64,000 bases of DNA from JAAZKV01 sp041659525 (GCA_041659525.1 JBAZYC010000001.1:868001-932000), one strand, 5' to 3'; positions 25,043-32,696 are shown, counted from the stretch's first letter. Notes: a model not told the origin generated them from the sequence alone. Made by a program: numbers and translations.

Positions 25043-25444
25043 ATGGATAATGTAGATAGGGCAATTGTTCAAAAACTTTCAATTGATTCGCGAACTCCTT
25101 TCTTAACTATTTCGAAAGAAATTGGGGTTTCTGAAGGAACTATTCGTCAAAGAGTAGCAAAGATGCAAAAAGCAGGGGTAATAAAAAAATTTACTCTCCA
25201 AATGGGAACTTCGACAACCGCTCTAATAGAAATAACTACTTCTTCTAGTGTTCCTACTCAAAAGATTTCTGACAAAATAAAAAAACTTGGGGTTTTGCAC
25301 GTTTATGAGGTTACGGGGAGATTTAGTATTATTGCAATTGTCCAAGCAGAGGATTTTAACAAATTAAATAATGTTTTAGAATTTATTCGATCAATTGATG
25401 GGGTTGTTCAAACAGAAACCTTTCCCGTTCTAAAAGAGTATTAG
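25043..25444 (+). CDS. Lrp/AsnC-family transcription regulator
   Basis: 133 residues from ATG 25043 (GGTG nine bases upstream). A winged helix-turn-helix (FLTISKEIGVSEGTIRQRVA, about 20-40) is followed by a RAM ligand-binding domain (about 63-133) with VYEVTGRFSIIAIVQAED. Lrp proteins form octameric assemblies that respond to amino acids. The gene sits just after aspS and 110 bases before dapA, with two palindromes in between, so control of dapA and itself by lysine or a related amino acid is a reasonable inference. Confidence 0.92.
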   Translation: MDNVDRAIVQKLSIDSRTPFLTISKEIGVSEGTIRQRVAKMQKAGVIKKFTLQMGTSTTALIEITTSSSVPTQKISDKIKKLGVLHVYEVTGRFSIIAIVQAEDFNKLNNVLEFIRSIDGVVQTETFPVLKEY

Positions 25445-25482
25445 TTTCTTTTTCTCATTGATTCTTTTTTTAAAAAATTAAT

Positions 25483-25507
25483 TACGAATATCGTAGGTCT
25501 TACTACG
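25483..25507 (+). promoter_or_regulatory. Overlapping palindromes, candidate Lrp operator of dapA
   Basis: TACGA-ATA-TCGTA (25483-25495) overlaps CGTAG-GTCTTA-CTACG (25492-25507). They lie directly upstream of a TATA-like TATTTTTAAAC at 25508-25518, itself about 35 bases before the dapA ATG. Position and dyad symmetry suit an Lrp-type operator. Confidence 0.5.
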
Positions 25508-25554
25508 TATTTTTAAACAATTTGCTTAAAACTTTCCTATTTGTGAGTGATTTT

Positions 25555-26451
25555 ATGGTTGAAAATAAATTCAAAGGAGTTTTTACTGCAATATTAACTC
25601 CTTTCAAAAATGATTCAAATCAAAGTATTGATTATGAAGCGCTTGAAAATATTATTGAGTTCCAAATAAAAAAAGGAGTTGATGGAATTGTTCCTTGCGG
25701 TACTACTGGTGAGTCACCCACTTTAACTCCTGAAGAACACAAAAAATTAATTGAATATGTTGTAAAAAAAGTTAACAAAAGAGTTCTTGTAATTGCTGGT
25801 ACTGGAAGTAATTGCACTCGTGAAGCAATTGAACTTTCAAAACATGCCCAAGAGAGCGGGGCAGATGCTTGTTTGGTAGTAAATCCTTATTACAACAAAC
25901 CTACGCAAGAAGGACTTTTTCTTCATTTTAAAGCAATTGCAAATTCAGTTAAAATTCCGATAATTGTTTACAACATTAAAGGGCGAACAGGAGTAAATGT
26001 TGAAACACAAACACTCTTGAGAATTGCCTGTGCTTGTTCAAATGTTTTAGCAGTAAAAGAAGCTAGCGGGGATTTGAATCAAATAAAAGAAATTATCTCA
26101 AAAAAACCAAAAGGTTTTAGTGTTCTTAGTGGGGATGACAACATTACTTTGGAATTAATAAAAAGCGGGGGGCAGGGAGTAATTAGTGTTGCTTCAAATA
26201 TTATTCCTGAAAAAATAGCAAAGTTAACAAAATTAGCTCTTGAAAGAAATTATGCTCAAGCAGAAATTCTAAACAAAGAACTAGCCCCGTTTTTTGAAGT
26301 AGAGTTCATTGAAACAAATCCTATTCCAGTTAAATTCATGGCTGCTCAAAAAGGAATGTGCAGAGAAGTTTATCGATTACCTTTGTGTGAATTAAGTACA
26401 GAACACAAGCAAAAAATTTTGCAGGTAATGAAGCAATTAAAATTAATTTAA
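25555..26451 (+). CDS. dapA: 4-hydroxy-tetrahydrodipicolinate synthase
   Basis: 298 residues from ATG 25555, preceded by GAGTGATTTT. The first committed enzyme of diaminopimelate/lysine synthesis, condensing pyruvate with aspartate semialdehyde. All key residues are visible: CGTTGESPT (Thr50, Thr51), IIVYNIKGRTGVN (Tyr139, Arg144) and LAVKEASGD with Schiff-base Lys168. The GRTG arginine supports DapA over sialate lyase or KDG aldolase. No other dap genes are in the window. The degenerate paralog at 7.9 kb lacks these residues. Confidence 0.92.
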   Translation: MVENKFKGVFTAILTPFKNDSNQSIDYEALENIIEFQIKKGVDGIVPCGTTGESPTLTPEEHKKLIEYVVKKVNKRVLVIAGTGSNCTREAIELSKHAQESGADACLVVNPYYNKPTQEGLFLHFKAIANSVKIPIIVYNIKGRTGVNVETQTLLRIACACSNVLAVKEASGDLNQIKEIISKKPKGFSVLSGDDNITLELIKSGGQGVISVASNIIPEKIAKLTKLALERNYAQAEILNKELAPFFEVEFIETNPIPVKFMAAQKGMCREVYRLPLCELSTEHKQKILQVMKQLKLI

Positions 26452-26534
26452 TGCCTTTGAATTAATCCTGAGTCCTAAAGCAACCCTTAAAAATGGATTG
26501 TGTTTATCTCTGTCAACGTGGAATTGGTGATGGT

Positions 26535-26915
26535 ATGCCTAAGAATATTGATTCTGTTATAATCAAAGAACCTATTAAGAAAAAAGTTCTTACTCTTGAA
26601 TTTGAAGAAGGGGATAATGTTCTTGCTTGCATTAAGGAAGGACTTGCTCAAAATGGGGTTAAAGAATGCGATGTTGTTCAAGTAGACGGGGTTCTAACTC
26701 GTGCAGTGGTTAATACTTTTGAAGGAAGTAAATTTAAAAAAATTGAATTCTCTAATCAAAGAATACTAAGAGCTTCAGGCCACTTTAAAATTGGGGGCGG
26801 AGATCTTTGGGGAAATATGAATATTTTTACCGAAGGAAGAAAACCAATTTCTGGAACAGTTGTTTCTGCTATTGCTAGCCAAGGATTTTTAATAAAATTT
26901 AGTTTCCTTCCTTAA
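26535..26915 (+). CDS. DUF296/PPC-domain protein
   Basis: 126 residues from ATG 26535 behind GGTGATGG. A stand-alone PPC (plants and prokaryotes conserved, DUF296) domain. Landmarks are FEEGDNVLACIKEGLAQNGV, ILRASGHFKIGG and PISGTVVSAIASQGFLIKF. In plants this domain occurs in AT-hook proteins; prokaryotic members are trimeric small proteins of uncertain role, probably binding a metal or small ligand. The terminator stem overlaps its last codons. Confidence 0.8.
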   Translation: MPKNIDSVIIKEPIKKKVLTLEFEEGDNVLACIKEGLAQNGVKECDVVQVDGVLTRAVVNTFEGSKFKKIEFSNQRILRASGHFKIGGGDLWGNMNIFTEGRKPISGTVVSAIASQGFLIKFSFLP

Positions 26916-26923
26916 AGGAAACT
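26901..26923 (+). terminator. Terminator overlapping the end of the DUF296 gene
   Basis: Perfect 9-bp stem (AGTTTCCTT, loop CCTTA, AAGGAAACT) that includes the last codons and the stop, followed by TTATTTCTTTTTTT. Confidence 0.7.
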
Positions 26924-26960
26924 TTATTTCTTTTTTTCTAAAAAATTAATCTATTTTCCT

Positions 26961-28574
26961 CTAAAAGAATCCTTTATTTTTTCTTTTTTCAATTTCATTT
27001 TTTGCTCTAATTAATCCATTTGAAGTAACTCTTTTTATTCTTTTTATTCCACTTTCTGCAACATATTCCACTACTTCAATTCCTTCTTTAGTAATGTGAG
27101 TTACTCTTTTTGCACTGTTTTTTACATTGCTTGCCATTTTTTTAGTTTCTTCTTTTCCAACGTTACCTGCAAACTCAATAGTTTTTAGAGTATTTTGAGT
27201 TGCTTTTGTTAATTCACTTTCAGTAGCATATAACAATAAAGCTATATCGCTGTTAATGCTCTCTCTTAACGGAACAAAAGTAAGAACATTAAACATTAAG
27301 TGTTCATCGGATACGTGTTCTATGTTTCTTACTTCTTTTATTTTGTAAATAAGTATTGAGTAGAAAACAAATCTAAATATTATTGAAAGCCCACATACAG
27401 CATAAAATGAACTTGTGAATACTCCTGCTGAAATATTCATTGTTTGAATATATCCGCTAAGCATTATTCCTACAAATGTTGCAGTTCCAAATAGAACCGC
27501 TTGGAAACTTGCGTATTTAATTATTTTTTCGGCTTTGAACGATTCGTAAATAAAGTTAGCTAAACCTAAGTTGAATCCACTAAAGATTACTCCACTTAAA
27601 AGTTCAGTGAATATTAACCAATAAGGGTCTCTAACAAATATTATGGTTAACGGAAAGAAAACAGCAAATATTCCTGTTACTTTCAGTAGTTTTATTGTCC
27701 CAAATTTGTCAAGTACTTTTCCCCAATAAGGCATTGAAATTAAAGAGGCGATTGCGGAAGAACTTATTATTATGGTGTATAGAAAATAATCATTTTTTAG
27801 TCCAAGATCATTCAATAAGTAAACAGAAAAGAAAGGTCCTATCATGGCTAATGCGAATGTTAAAAGGGTTCCAAATAAAACGAAGTAACCAAAGTTTCCT
27901 TCTCGGAGTTTGTTAACAAAAGTAAAGAAATTAGTTTTATCAGTAGTGTCAAGTACAATTTGTGGGTCCTCTATTTTAACAAAAGTTACTGCTGAAAGTA
28001 ATCTTCCTATAAAAGAAATTATAAATATTGTGCAAAAAGCGTAGAGCATTAGGGAGGGTTGGATTATTTGTAACAATAACCCTGATCCGAGCATCATTAA
28101 AAAAACAATTAGTCCTGTTAGTGAATTTCTTACTCCAAAATATTCTCCAAGTATTTCTTGGGGAGTTAAACTTCTCATTAAACTTTGCCACAAAGGTCCG
28201 CCTATTGAACCTATTACTGTTCCAATTGTGGTAATTATTATTAACCACATAATTTGGTCTTGTGGAAAAATAAATGGGATTAGTGCAATTAGTAACCAGC
28301 TCACCGCTTGTAAAAAAACAGTGGTAACTAGTATTGGACTTCTTTTTTTATAAATCTCTACTAGTTTCATTGCTCCTAGTTGCACCCACGCAGCGAATAG
28401 TGCGGGTAAAGCACTTAATAGTCCTACTTCAAAATTATTTGCTCCGAGGAAAACTGCGAAGGGTACTACGAAAATCATTCCTCCTCCAAACATTAGAGAT
28501 GCAACCATCCCTTCTATTATTGAGCGTTGCAGTGGAACTGGATAGGATTTTATTTTGTCTAAAAATGCAGGCAT
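26961..28574 (-). CDS. MFS transporter with hydrophilic C-terminal tail
   Basis: 537 residues from ATG 28574, preceded by GGTG. About twelve membrane helices span residues 20-410, with major facilitator features such as GALxxxxAAW near 60 and SMPYWGKVLDKFGTIK between the halves. Residues 425-537 form a charged, helical cytoplasmic tail rich in Lys and Glu, unusual for MFS and probably a regulatory or docking region. Substrate is unknown. It is monocistronic, convergent with the DUF296 gene. Confidence 0.82.
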   Translation of the reverse strand: MPAFLDKIKSYPVPLQRSIIEGMVASLMFGGGMIFVVPFAVFLGANNFEVGLLSALPALFAAWVQLGAMKLVEIYKKRSPILVTTVFLQAVSWLLIALIPFIFPQDQIMWLIIITTIGTVIGSIGGPLWQSLMRSLTPQEILGEYFGVRNSLTGLIVFLMMLGSGLLLQIIQPSLMLYAFCTIFIISFIGRLLSAVTFVKIEDPQIVLDTTDKTNFFTFVNKLREGNFGYFVLFGTLLTFALAMIGPFFSVYLLNDLGLKNDYFLYTIIISSSAIASLISMPYWGKVLDKFGTIKLLKVTGIFAVFFPLTIIFVRDPYWLIFTELLSGVIFSGFNLGLANFIYESFKAEKIIKYASFQAVLFGTATFVGIMLSGYIQTMNISAGVFTSSFYAVCGLSIIFRFVFYSILIYKIKEVRNIEHVSDEHLMFNVLTFVPLRESINSDIALLLYATESELTKATQNTLKTIEFAGNVGKEETKKMASNVKNSAKRVTHITKEGIEVVEYVAESGIKRIKRVTSNGLIRAKNEIEKRKNKGFF

Positions 28575-28690
28575 CAAAGGCACCTAAGTTAGTTGTAATT
28601 TCTTATCCTATTGTACTTGTTAGTAGTTTTTAAGACTTATTCAAACAAAATGGTTTTAATAATCTGTTTGCAAGGTAACCATTTTGTAAT

Positions 28691-28712
28691 ATGAAGAGCA
28701 ATTGCTCTTCAT
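28691..28712. repeat. Perfect 22-bp palindrome
   Basis: ATGAAGAGCAA and its exact reverse complement, centred on GCAATTGC. It could be an operator for the divergent-facing MFS promoter or a transcription end signal; a similar GCAATTGC-centred palindrome follows adk (54867-54884). Confidence 0.75.
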
Positions 28713-28804
28713 TAGGGTTGTTCCTCCTTTGGATTTTAATTCAAAAAGCAGTGTTTTTAATTCTACCACTGCAAATTTTAATTATTACACTAAATCATTT
28801 GGTT

Positions 28805-28901
28805 TCCTGTTGAAAACAGGATAATGCGAAGCTGTTGAGTTAGGCTAATGCGAAGCAAGCTGCGAGTAGCAGCACCGCCCGCGAGCCGGCGTGACGGCTC
28901 A
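28805..28901 (+). ncRNA. Candidate structured leader RNA upstream of tRNA-Ser(GCT)
   Basis: Three successive perfect hairpins (7 bp with GAA loop; GCTGC/GCAGC; GAGCCG/CGGCTC) in a locally GC-rich patch that runs right up to base 1 of the tRNA. In AT-rich genomes such patches often mark structured RNA. It may be a pre-tRNA leader or a separate small RNA; no known family was recognised. Confidence 0.35.
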
Positions 28902-28985
28902 GCTGAGGTGGCAGAGCGGTCAAATGCGATGGATTGCTAATCCATTTCCCGAAAGGGAGCGCGAGTTCAAATCTCGTCCTCAGCG
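28902..28985 (+). tRNA. tRNA-Ser (anticodon GCT)
   Basis: 84-base type II tRNA: acceptor GCTGAGG/CCTCAGC, anticodon stem ATGGA/TCCAT with loop TTGCTAA, long variable arm with TTCCCGAAAGGGAGC, T-arm GCGAG TTCAAAT CTCGT, discriminator G as in archaeal serine tRNAs. Reads AGC and AGT. No CCA encoded. Confidence 0.97.
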
Positions 28986-29024
28986 TTAGTTAATATTTAT
29001 TAACATCAATAGCGTGTAACTTAT

Positions 29025-29822
29025 ATGCAAGAAAAGTCTTTAGTGGATTCTCCTAATTATTTGATTCAAATATATAATGCAGAAAACAAACCTGCTGAAG
29101 AGGTGTTGAGGCAATCCTATGCGATTTTTCAGGAGTCTTTTCCAAAGGAATTAATGTTATCTTATGAGAAATTTTCTAATTTTTCTGTTACTAATCCAAG
29201 TGAAAAATTGTATTTTGCTGTTGCGATAAAAAAAGGAACAAACAAAGTTATTGGTGGGTCATGGGTTTCTTATTTTGGGTCTACAAGAAATATCTATTGT
29301 TGGTTATATTTTGTAAATCCTCATACGCGTGGAAAAGGGTTAGGGAAAAAGTTTTTTTTAGAAATGATAAATAAATTAAAAGAAAAGCACCCTGATACTA
29401 AAAGAGTTTTTATTGAAACTGAGGATGTTACTCGAAATAATTTATTAATTACAAAAAAAAGAAAAGAAGCAAATATTGCAAGGGCCCGTTTTTGGGAGAG
29501 ATTGGGTTTTAGGAGGGCAAAAATTGACAAGGGACTAAAAAATCCTTTCTCAAGAGCAGTGTATTTTGATCAACGATTCTTGGGTCTTGATGGGGAAAAG
29601 AGAAAAAGAACTATTCCTAGATTTGAAGTAGCTCGATCTTTAGTAGATGTATATCATAGATATCCTCAATTTACAGTAACCCTTCCAAGTGGACGAACTG
29701 TGTTGAGTAGTCTTGGAAAGAAAACAGTACTGAAACATCTTGGTAGATCAAAAATCTATGGTAAAAAGCCCTTTCGCTTGGTAAGAGATACTATAATTCA
29801 CTCTAAACCAAAAATAAAATGA
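29025..29822 (+). CDS. GNAT-family N-acetyltransferase
   Basis: 265 residues. The GNAT domain (about 12-190) has the acetyl-CoA loop TRGKGLGKKF near 103 and the late RARFWERLGFRRA segment. The final 75 residues are basic and not part of the core fold, which could bind RNA or another substrate. The gene lies between two near-identical serine tRNAs and starts 39 bases after the first, so it may share its transcript. Substrate unknown. Confidence 0.78.
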   Translation: MQEKSLVDSPNYLIQIYNAENKPAEEVLRQSYAIFQESFPKELMLSYEKFSNFSVTNPSEKLYFAVAIKKGTNKVIGGSWVSYFGSTRNIYCWLYFVNPHTRGKGLGKKFFLEMINKLKEKHPDTKRVFIETEDVTRNNLLITKKRKEANIARARFWERLGFRRAKIDKGLKNPFSRAVYFDQRFLGLDGEKRKRTIPRFEVARSLVDVYHRYPQFTVTLPSGRTVLSSLGKKTVLKHLGRSKIYGKKPFRLVRDTIIHSKPKIK

Positions 29823-29825
29823 CTA

Positions 29826-29879
29826 ACTTAAGTATCTTTTTATTTTGTTTATTTTCCTCTTTTGGCAAGGTACTTAAGT
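29826..29879. repeat. 9-bp inverted repeat before second tRNA-Ser
   Basis: ACTTAAGTA (29826-29834) and TACTTAAGT (29871-29879) enclose a 36-base T-rich stretch just after the GNAT stop. It may help end the GNAT transcript or separate it from the tRNA. Confidence 0.5.
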
Positions 29880-29904
29880 CTTTCTTCTCAAGATTTTATT
29901 TATT

Positions 29905-29988
29905 GCAGAGGTGGCAGAGCGGTCAAATGCGGCGCACTACTAATGCGTTTCCCGAAAGGGAGCAAGGGTTCAAATCCCTTCCTCTGCG
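29905..29988 (+). tRNA. tRNA-Ser-like, anticodon ACT
   Basis: 84-base type II tRNA with intact pairing: acceptor GCAGAGG/CCTCTGC, anticodon stem GCGCA/TGCGT (one G-T pair), loop CTACTAA, T-arm AAGGG TTCAAAT CCCTT, discriminator G. The D-arm and variable arm are identical to tRNA-Ser(GCT) 1 kb upstream. The loop places ACT at positions 34-36. A34 is essentially absent from archaeal tRNAs, so this is either an odd AGT reader, a mutated copy, or a sequence error. It ends 3 bases before the convergent gene's stop. Confidence 0.85.
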
Positions 29989-29991
29989 CTT

Positions 29992-30480
29992 TTATATAAG
30001 TTCTTTTTTTAGTAGTTCAATCGCATCTTTGTAGTCTTTGGCTATTAGTGTTTTTTTTTGGTCAAGTCTTTTATAAAATTTGTTTGCTTCTTCATAAACC
30101 CCTACAAGAATAACTTTTTTTTCTGAATTTATTGCAAGACTGACTTCTGATGAAGTTCCCGGACCCATGCCGCAAGCCACAATAATTGTACTGCTTAGCG
30201 CATTGATGTAGTTTCTTCCGCTTCGCATGTTAGTGATTATTGGGACATCAATATAATTGGAGAAAGATTTTTTGTCATCATTTGGAAGAATTCCTACTGT
30301 GAGCCCATTATTTTCTTTTGCTCCTTTGAGTGCTTCATTCATAACGCCTTTATTTCTTCCGCCAGTAAGGGTTATCCAGCCTTTGCTTGCACAAAACTTG
30401 CCTATTTCATAAGCGTTTTTTATATCTTCTTTAGTAGCATTTTCTCCGCCACCCATTACACCTACTATTAGTTTTGACAT
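29992..30480 (-). CDS. TIGR00725/LOG-like Rossmann protein
   Basis: 162 residues with the lysine-decarboxylase-like (LOG/MoCo carrier) Rossmann fold: GVMGGG near 7, TGGRNKGVMNEALKGAKE near 39, GLTVGILPND, NMRSGRNYI and GMGPGTSSEV. Bacterial LOG proteins release nucleobases from nucleotides, whereas TIGR00725 members have no settled function. The PGTxxE motif is intact. The stop codon is three bases from the tRNA-Ser(ACT) end on the opposite strand. Confidence 0.82.
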   Translation of the reverse strand: MSKLIVGVMGGGENATKEDIKNAYEIGKFCASKGWITLTGGRNKGVMNEALKGAKENNGLTVGILPNDDKKSFSNYIDVPIITNMRSGRNYINALSSTIIVACGMGPGTSSEVSLAINSEKKVILVGVYEEANKFYKRLDQKKTLIAKDYKDAIELLKKELI

Positions 30481-30633
30481 AATATCAACAGCTTACATTG
30501 TGTTTATTATACATTATAATTCTTTGCCCGAATTTGTTTTTTGAATTGAAATTTTTTTTATGCTGAATTGCATAGGGTCATTTCCTTGTGTTAGTAAGTT
30601 GAGTTTCTATTTTGTTTTAGAGTTCTTTTGTAA

Positions 30634-30646
30634 TTATATTTAAATA
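30634..30646 (+). promoter_or_regulatory. TATA box of the 30681 gene
   Basis: TTATATTTAAATA, 34 bases before the ATG at 30681, giving a short leader that still contains GGGTGAGAGT. Confidence 0.6.
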
Positions 30647-30680
30647 GTAGAAAAGCGTGTTACTAACCAAGGGTGAGAGT

Positions 30681-30932
30681 ATGGCTAAAGAGAAAGCAAA
30701 GAAGTTTAGTTGGAAAGATTTGTGTATGTCAACTAAAAATTGTGAAGAAAGTAATGAGTGTAAAGGAAACTCAGGAATGGGCGGTGCGCTTTATGGCCTT
30801 GGGTTTATTGGTGCCTTAGTATACAATGTTCAAACAGCAGTAGGAATAGTTGGAATTTTTATAGGAATATTGAAATCAATTGTTTGGCCAGTGTTTGTAG
30901 TATATGGATTATTAAAATTCTTAGGGATGTAA
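30681..30932 (+). CDS. Small two-helix membrane protein
   Basis: 83 residues from ATG 30681, preceded by GGGTGAGAGT. A polar N-terminus with two cysteines (LCMSTKNCEESNECKGNSG) leads into two hydrophobic helices (about 32-58 and 62-82). The second part, ALYGLGFIGALVYNVQTA followed by LKSIVWPVFVVYGLLKFL, matches a small membrane-protein pattern widespread in archaea and bacteria but unnamed. Clear TATA box and ribosome binding site support expression. Confidence 0.75.
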   Translation: MAKEKAKKFSWKDLCMSTKNCEESNECKGNSGMGGALYGLGFIGALVYNVQTAVGIVGIFIGILKSIVWPVFVVYGLLKFLGM

Positions 30933-31084
30933 AATTAATCCCTAAGTCTTTACTATATAAATTTTCTTATTTGCTTTACGAAGTTCAAGGCTTAGTTTAG
31001 TAAATAATAGGCTTTTTTTCATTGTTTTTATGGTAAGAATTAAATATGTCCTCTTCTGTTTTCTTAGTAAGGTGGTTTATTTTT

Positions 31085-31549
31085 ATGGCAGCAAGTGGAA
31101 AACCTAGATTGATTAGAAGACTTAAGGTAGGTACAGCGATTGGATTAACAGCTGCTGGGCTTGCAGTTGGATAGCAAGGTAATGTTAATAGAGCAATTAA
31201 TTCAGCAAGAACTGAAGCAAGAGCAGTTGCGCAGGCAAGAGCTGAAGTTAAGGATACAAGAACCACTTTTCAAAAATTTACTAGACAAGGTCAAGCGCCA
31301 GTCGTAGAAAAACCCGGTTTTTTCACTGTTGTTGGAAAAGTTCCAAAGCATTTTAGCGGAGCTCCAAGTGTTCCTCCTCTTACTATGAAAACAGCAAAGA
31401 CTGTTGGAGTAGGTGCAGGTGCGGGAGCAGCGTTAGGTTTAGTTTCTTATATTAGAGCTAGACAAAAAGCAAAAAGAACAGGAGCTTTGCCTGCTTCAAA
31501 AGTTGCTCCAAAAAGACCATTTAAATTATTGAGAAGAAGAGGAAGGTAA
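31085..31549 (+). pseudogene. ORF of 154 codons interrupted by an in-frame TAG at codon 30
   Basis: From ATG 31085 (AAGGTGG ribosome binding site nine bases upstream) the frame reads 29 codons including a hydrophobic VGTAIGLTAAGLAVG, meets TAG at 31172-31174, then stays open for 124 codons to TAA 31547-31549. The later part is Ala/Arg-rich, helical, with a second Gly/Ala-rich hydrophobic stretch and a basic end (LLRRRGR). No start codon lies soon after the TAG. Readthrough, a recent CAG-to-TAG change or an error are possible; TAG is a normal stop elsewhere in the window. Family unknown. An in-frame ATG 39 bases upstream is an alternative start. Confidence 0.6.
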
Positions 31550-31571
31550 CTAATAATTACCTTCAATTCTT

Positions 31572-32189
31572 TTACAACCCAACGTTTTCTGGTTGTATCA
31601 TTAGTTTTTTATCAATACTAAATTCATTAAAGAATTCGTTTTGTCGTTTATTAAATTCATCAATTGCATTTTTGGTAAAGAAACCTAGTTTGACACTTTT
31701 TAGTAAATCAAGAATTTGTGGGGGCGTCATGTTTCTTGTTTTCATCATTCCTTTTAACCGAGGGATATTCATTCGATCTAAGCAGTCAGCGTCTTTTGCT
31801 ATTTGCCAAACGCGCGTTTTGAATAGTTTTGTGTCTTCAAAATCATGAACCTTTATTAGCTCAATTATTTCTTTGGTTTTTTCTTTGTCATAATTAACTT
31901 GAGTAAGAATTTTGGATGCGATTTTTGCTCCTGCTAGGCAGTGAAATAGTTTTCCGTTTTCTACGATTGTTTTTCCTTGGATATAATGAAAATCTTCTGG
32001 TAAAACAAATGAGTTTCCTGTGTCATGCAGAATTGCAAAAGGGATTAAGATGTCTAGTTGCTCTTTATTATCCGCAAGCAGTTTTACACTTTCAAGTACG
32101 CTTTGTGCGTGCATCAAATCTTCTGGTTTTCCTTCTAATAGAAATGGTTTTGCGAGTTCAAATATCTTTTCAAAAGTTTTTTCATCCAT
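31572..32189 (-). CDS. HD-domain phosphohydrolase
   Basis: 205 residues with an HD metal-dependent hydrolase core: DLMHAQSVLESV (first His), AILHDTG (HD), HCLAGAKIA, IKVHDFED and the final Asp in KDADCLDRMN. These enzymes hydrolyse phosphomonoesters or phosphodiesters of nucleotides. It is the last gene of the ATP-grasp/SET run, 52 bases after the third SET gene, so operon membership is likely but not certain. Convergent with the TAG-interrupted ORF. Confidence 0.8.
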   Translation of the reverse strand: MDEKTFEKIFELAKPFLLEGKPEDLMHAQSVLESVKLLADNKEQLDILIPFAILHDTGNSFVLPEDFHYIQGKTIVENGKLFHCLAGAKIASKILTQVNYDKEKTKEIIELIKVHDFEDTKLFKTRVWQIAKDADCLDRMNIPRLKGMMKTRNMTPPQILDLLKSVKLGFFTKNAIDEFNKRQNEFFNEFSIDKKLMIQPENVGL

Positions 32190-32241
32190 TCAATTCCCTA
32201 AGCATAATTTAATAGAACTTAATAAGTAACTTTCTTTTCTT

Positions 32242-32676
32242 TTATTTTTTAGCTTTAACATATTTGTTAATATTTTTTTGGCAATTTTTTGATCCGCATT
32301 TGCATTCAAAGTCCCATCTTTTGTCCCAAAAAAAATCAGTTCCTGCTTCTTCTTCATCTACTAAATTGTAAGTGAAAGTTAGTTCTTCATCTTTCTTAAC
32401 TTTTTTTATTGTAACAATTCTCAAGTCATCATCAACCATACAATTTGGTTCGCAGGAATGGTTAGCATATATCGCATTTGTTTTCGAAACCACCCATTTG
32501 TCTTCGTTTCCTTCTCCTACACAAATAACGTGGCAAACCATTTCAAGTGGTACTTGGGCGTAAGTTATTATCTCTCCGTGGAACGCTTCAACCACTGTTC
32601 CAATTGGCAAGTCTTTTGTAGCAACTAGTGCTTTTCCGTAGGAAATGTTAATTACTTTTGAAGGATATTTAGCCAT
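32242..32676 (-). CDS. SET-domain protein lysine methyltransferase (third of three)
   Basis: 144 residues, essentially a bare SET domain. SAM-binding and catalytic motifs are present: YANHSCEPNC (70-79), EELTFTYN (97-104) and a cysteine-rich post-SET CKCGSKNC (125-132), which with the NHSC cysteine would bind zinc. SET proteins methylate lysine side chains, mainly in eukaryotic histones; archaeal members modify chromatin proteins and others. It is 20 bases downstream of the second SET gene. The target is unknown. Confidence 0.9.
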   Translation of the reverse strand: MAKYPSKVINISYGKALVATKDLPIGTVVEAFHGEIITYAQVPLEMVCHVICVGEGNEDKWVVSKTNAIYANHSCEPNCMVDDDLRIVTIKKVKKDEELTFTYNLVDEEEAGTDFFWDKRWDFECKCGSKNCQKNINKYVKAKK

Positions 32677-32696
32677 GGAAATCAGTTTTATTTAAT

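Larger units (their letters stand above)
28575..28901. other. Gene-free, hairpin-rich region before tRNA-Ser
   Basis: No coding frame is supported. Dyads in order: an 11-bp inverted repeat (28645-28655 with 28677-28687), a perfect 22-bp palindrome (28691-28712), a 6-bp inverted repeat (28748-28753 with 28767-28772), a 7-bp GAA-triloop hairpin (28805-28821), direct repeats TAATGCGAAGC (28822-28832, 28846-28856), then hairpins at 28859-28873 and 28883-28900. The last 45 bases are 32/45 G or C by my count, far above the surroundings. Confidence 0.7.

Noticed and set aside
28902..29988. GNAT gene between two serine tRNAs as an integrated element
   Set aside because: The two tRNAs differ in anticodon stem and T-stem, no integrase or att-like direct repeats were seen, and the gene matches its surroundings in composition.
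30559..30642. 27-codon frame upstream of the small membrane gene
   Set aside because: No ribosome binding site, no coding character, and it overlaps the TATA box of the next gene.
31172..31174. TAG as a pyrrolysine codon
   Set aside because: No PylS, tRNA-Pyl or methylamine methyltransferase is visible, the product is not a known Pyl protein, and TAG ends many genes here.
30997..31266. 89-residue hydrophobic frame on the minus strand
   Set aside because: It is antisense to the TAG-interrupted ORF, whose codon use and ribosome binding site are better; its hydrophobicity follows from antisense Ala/Arg codons.
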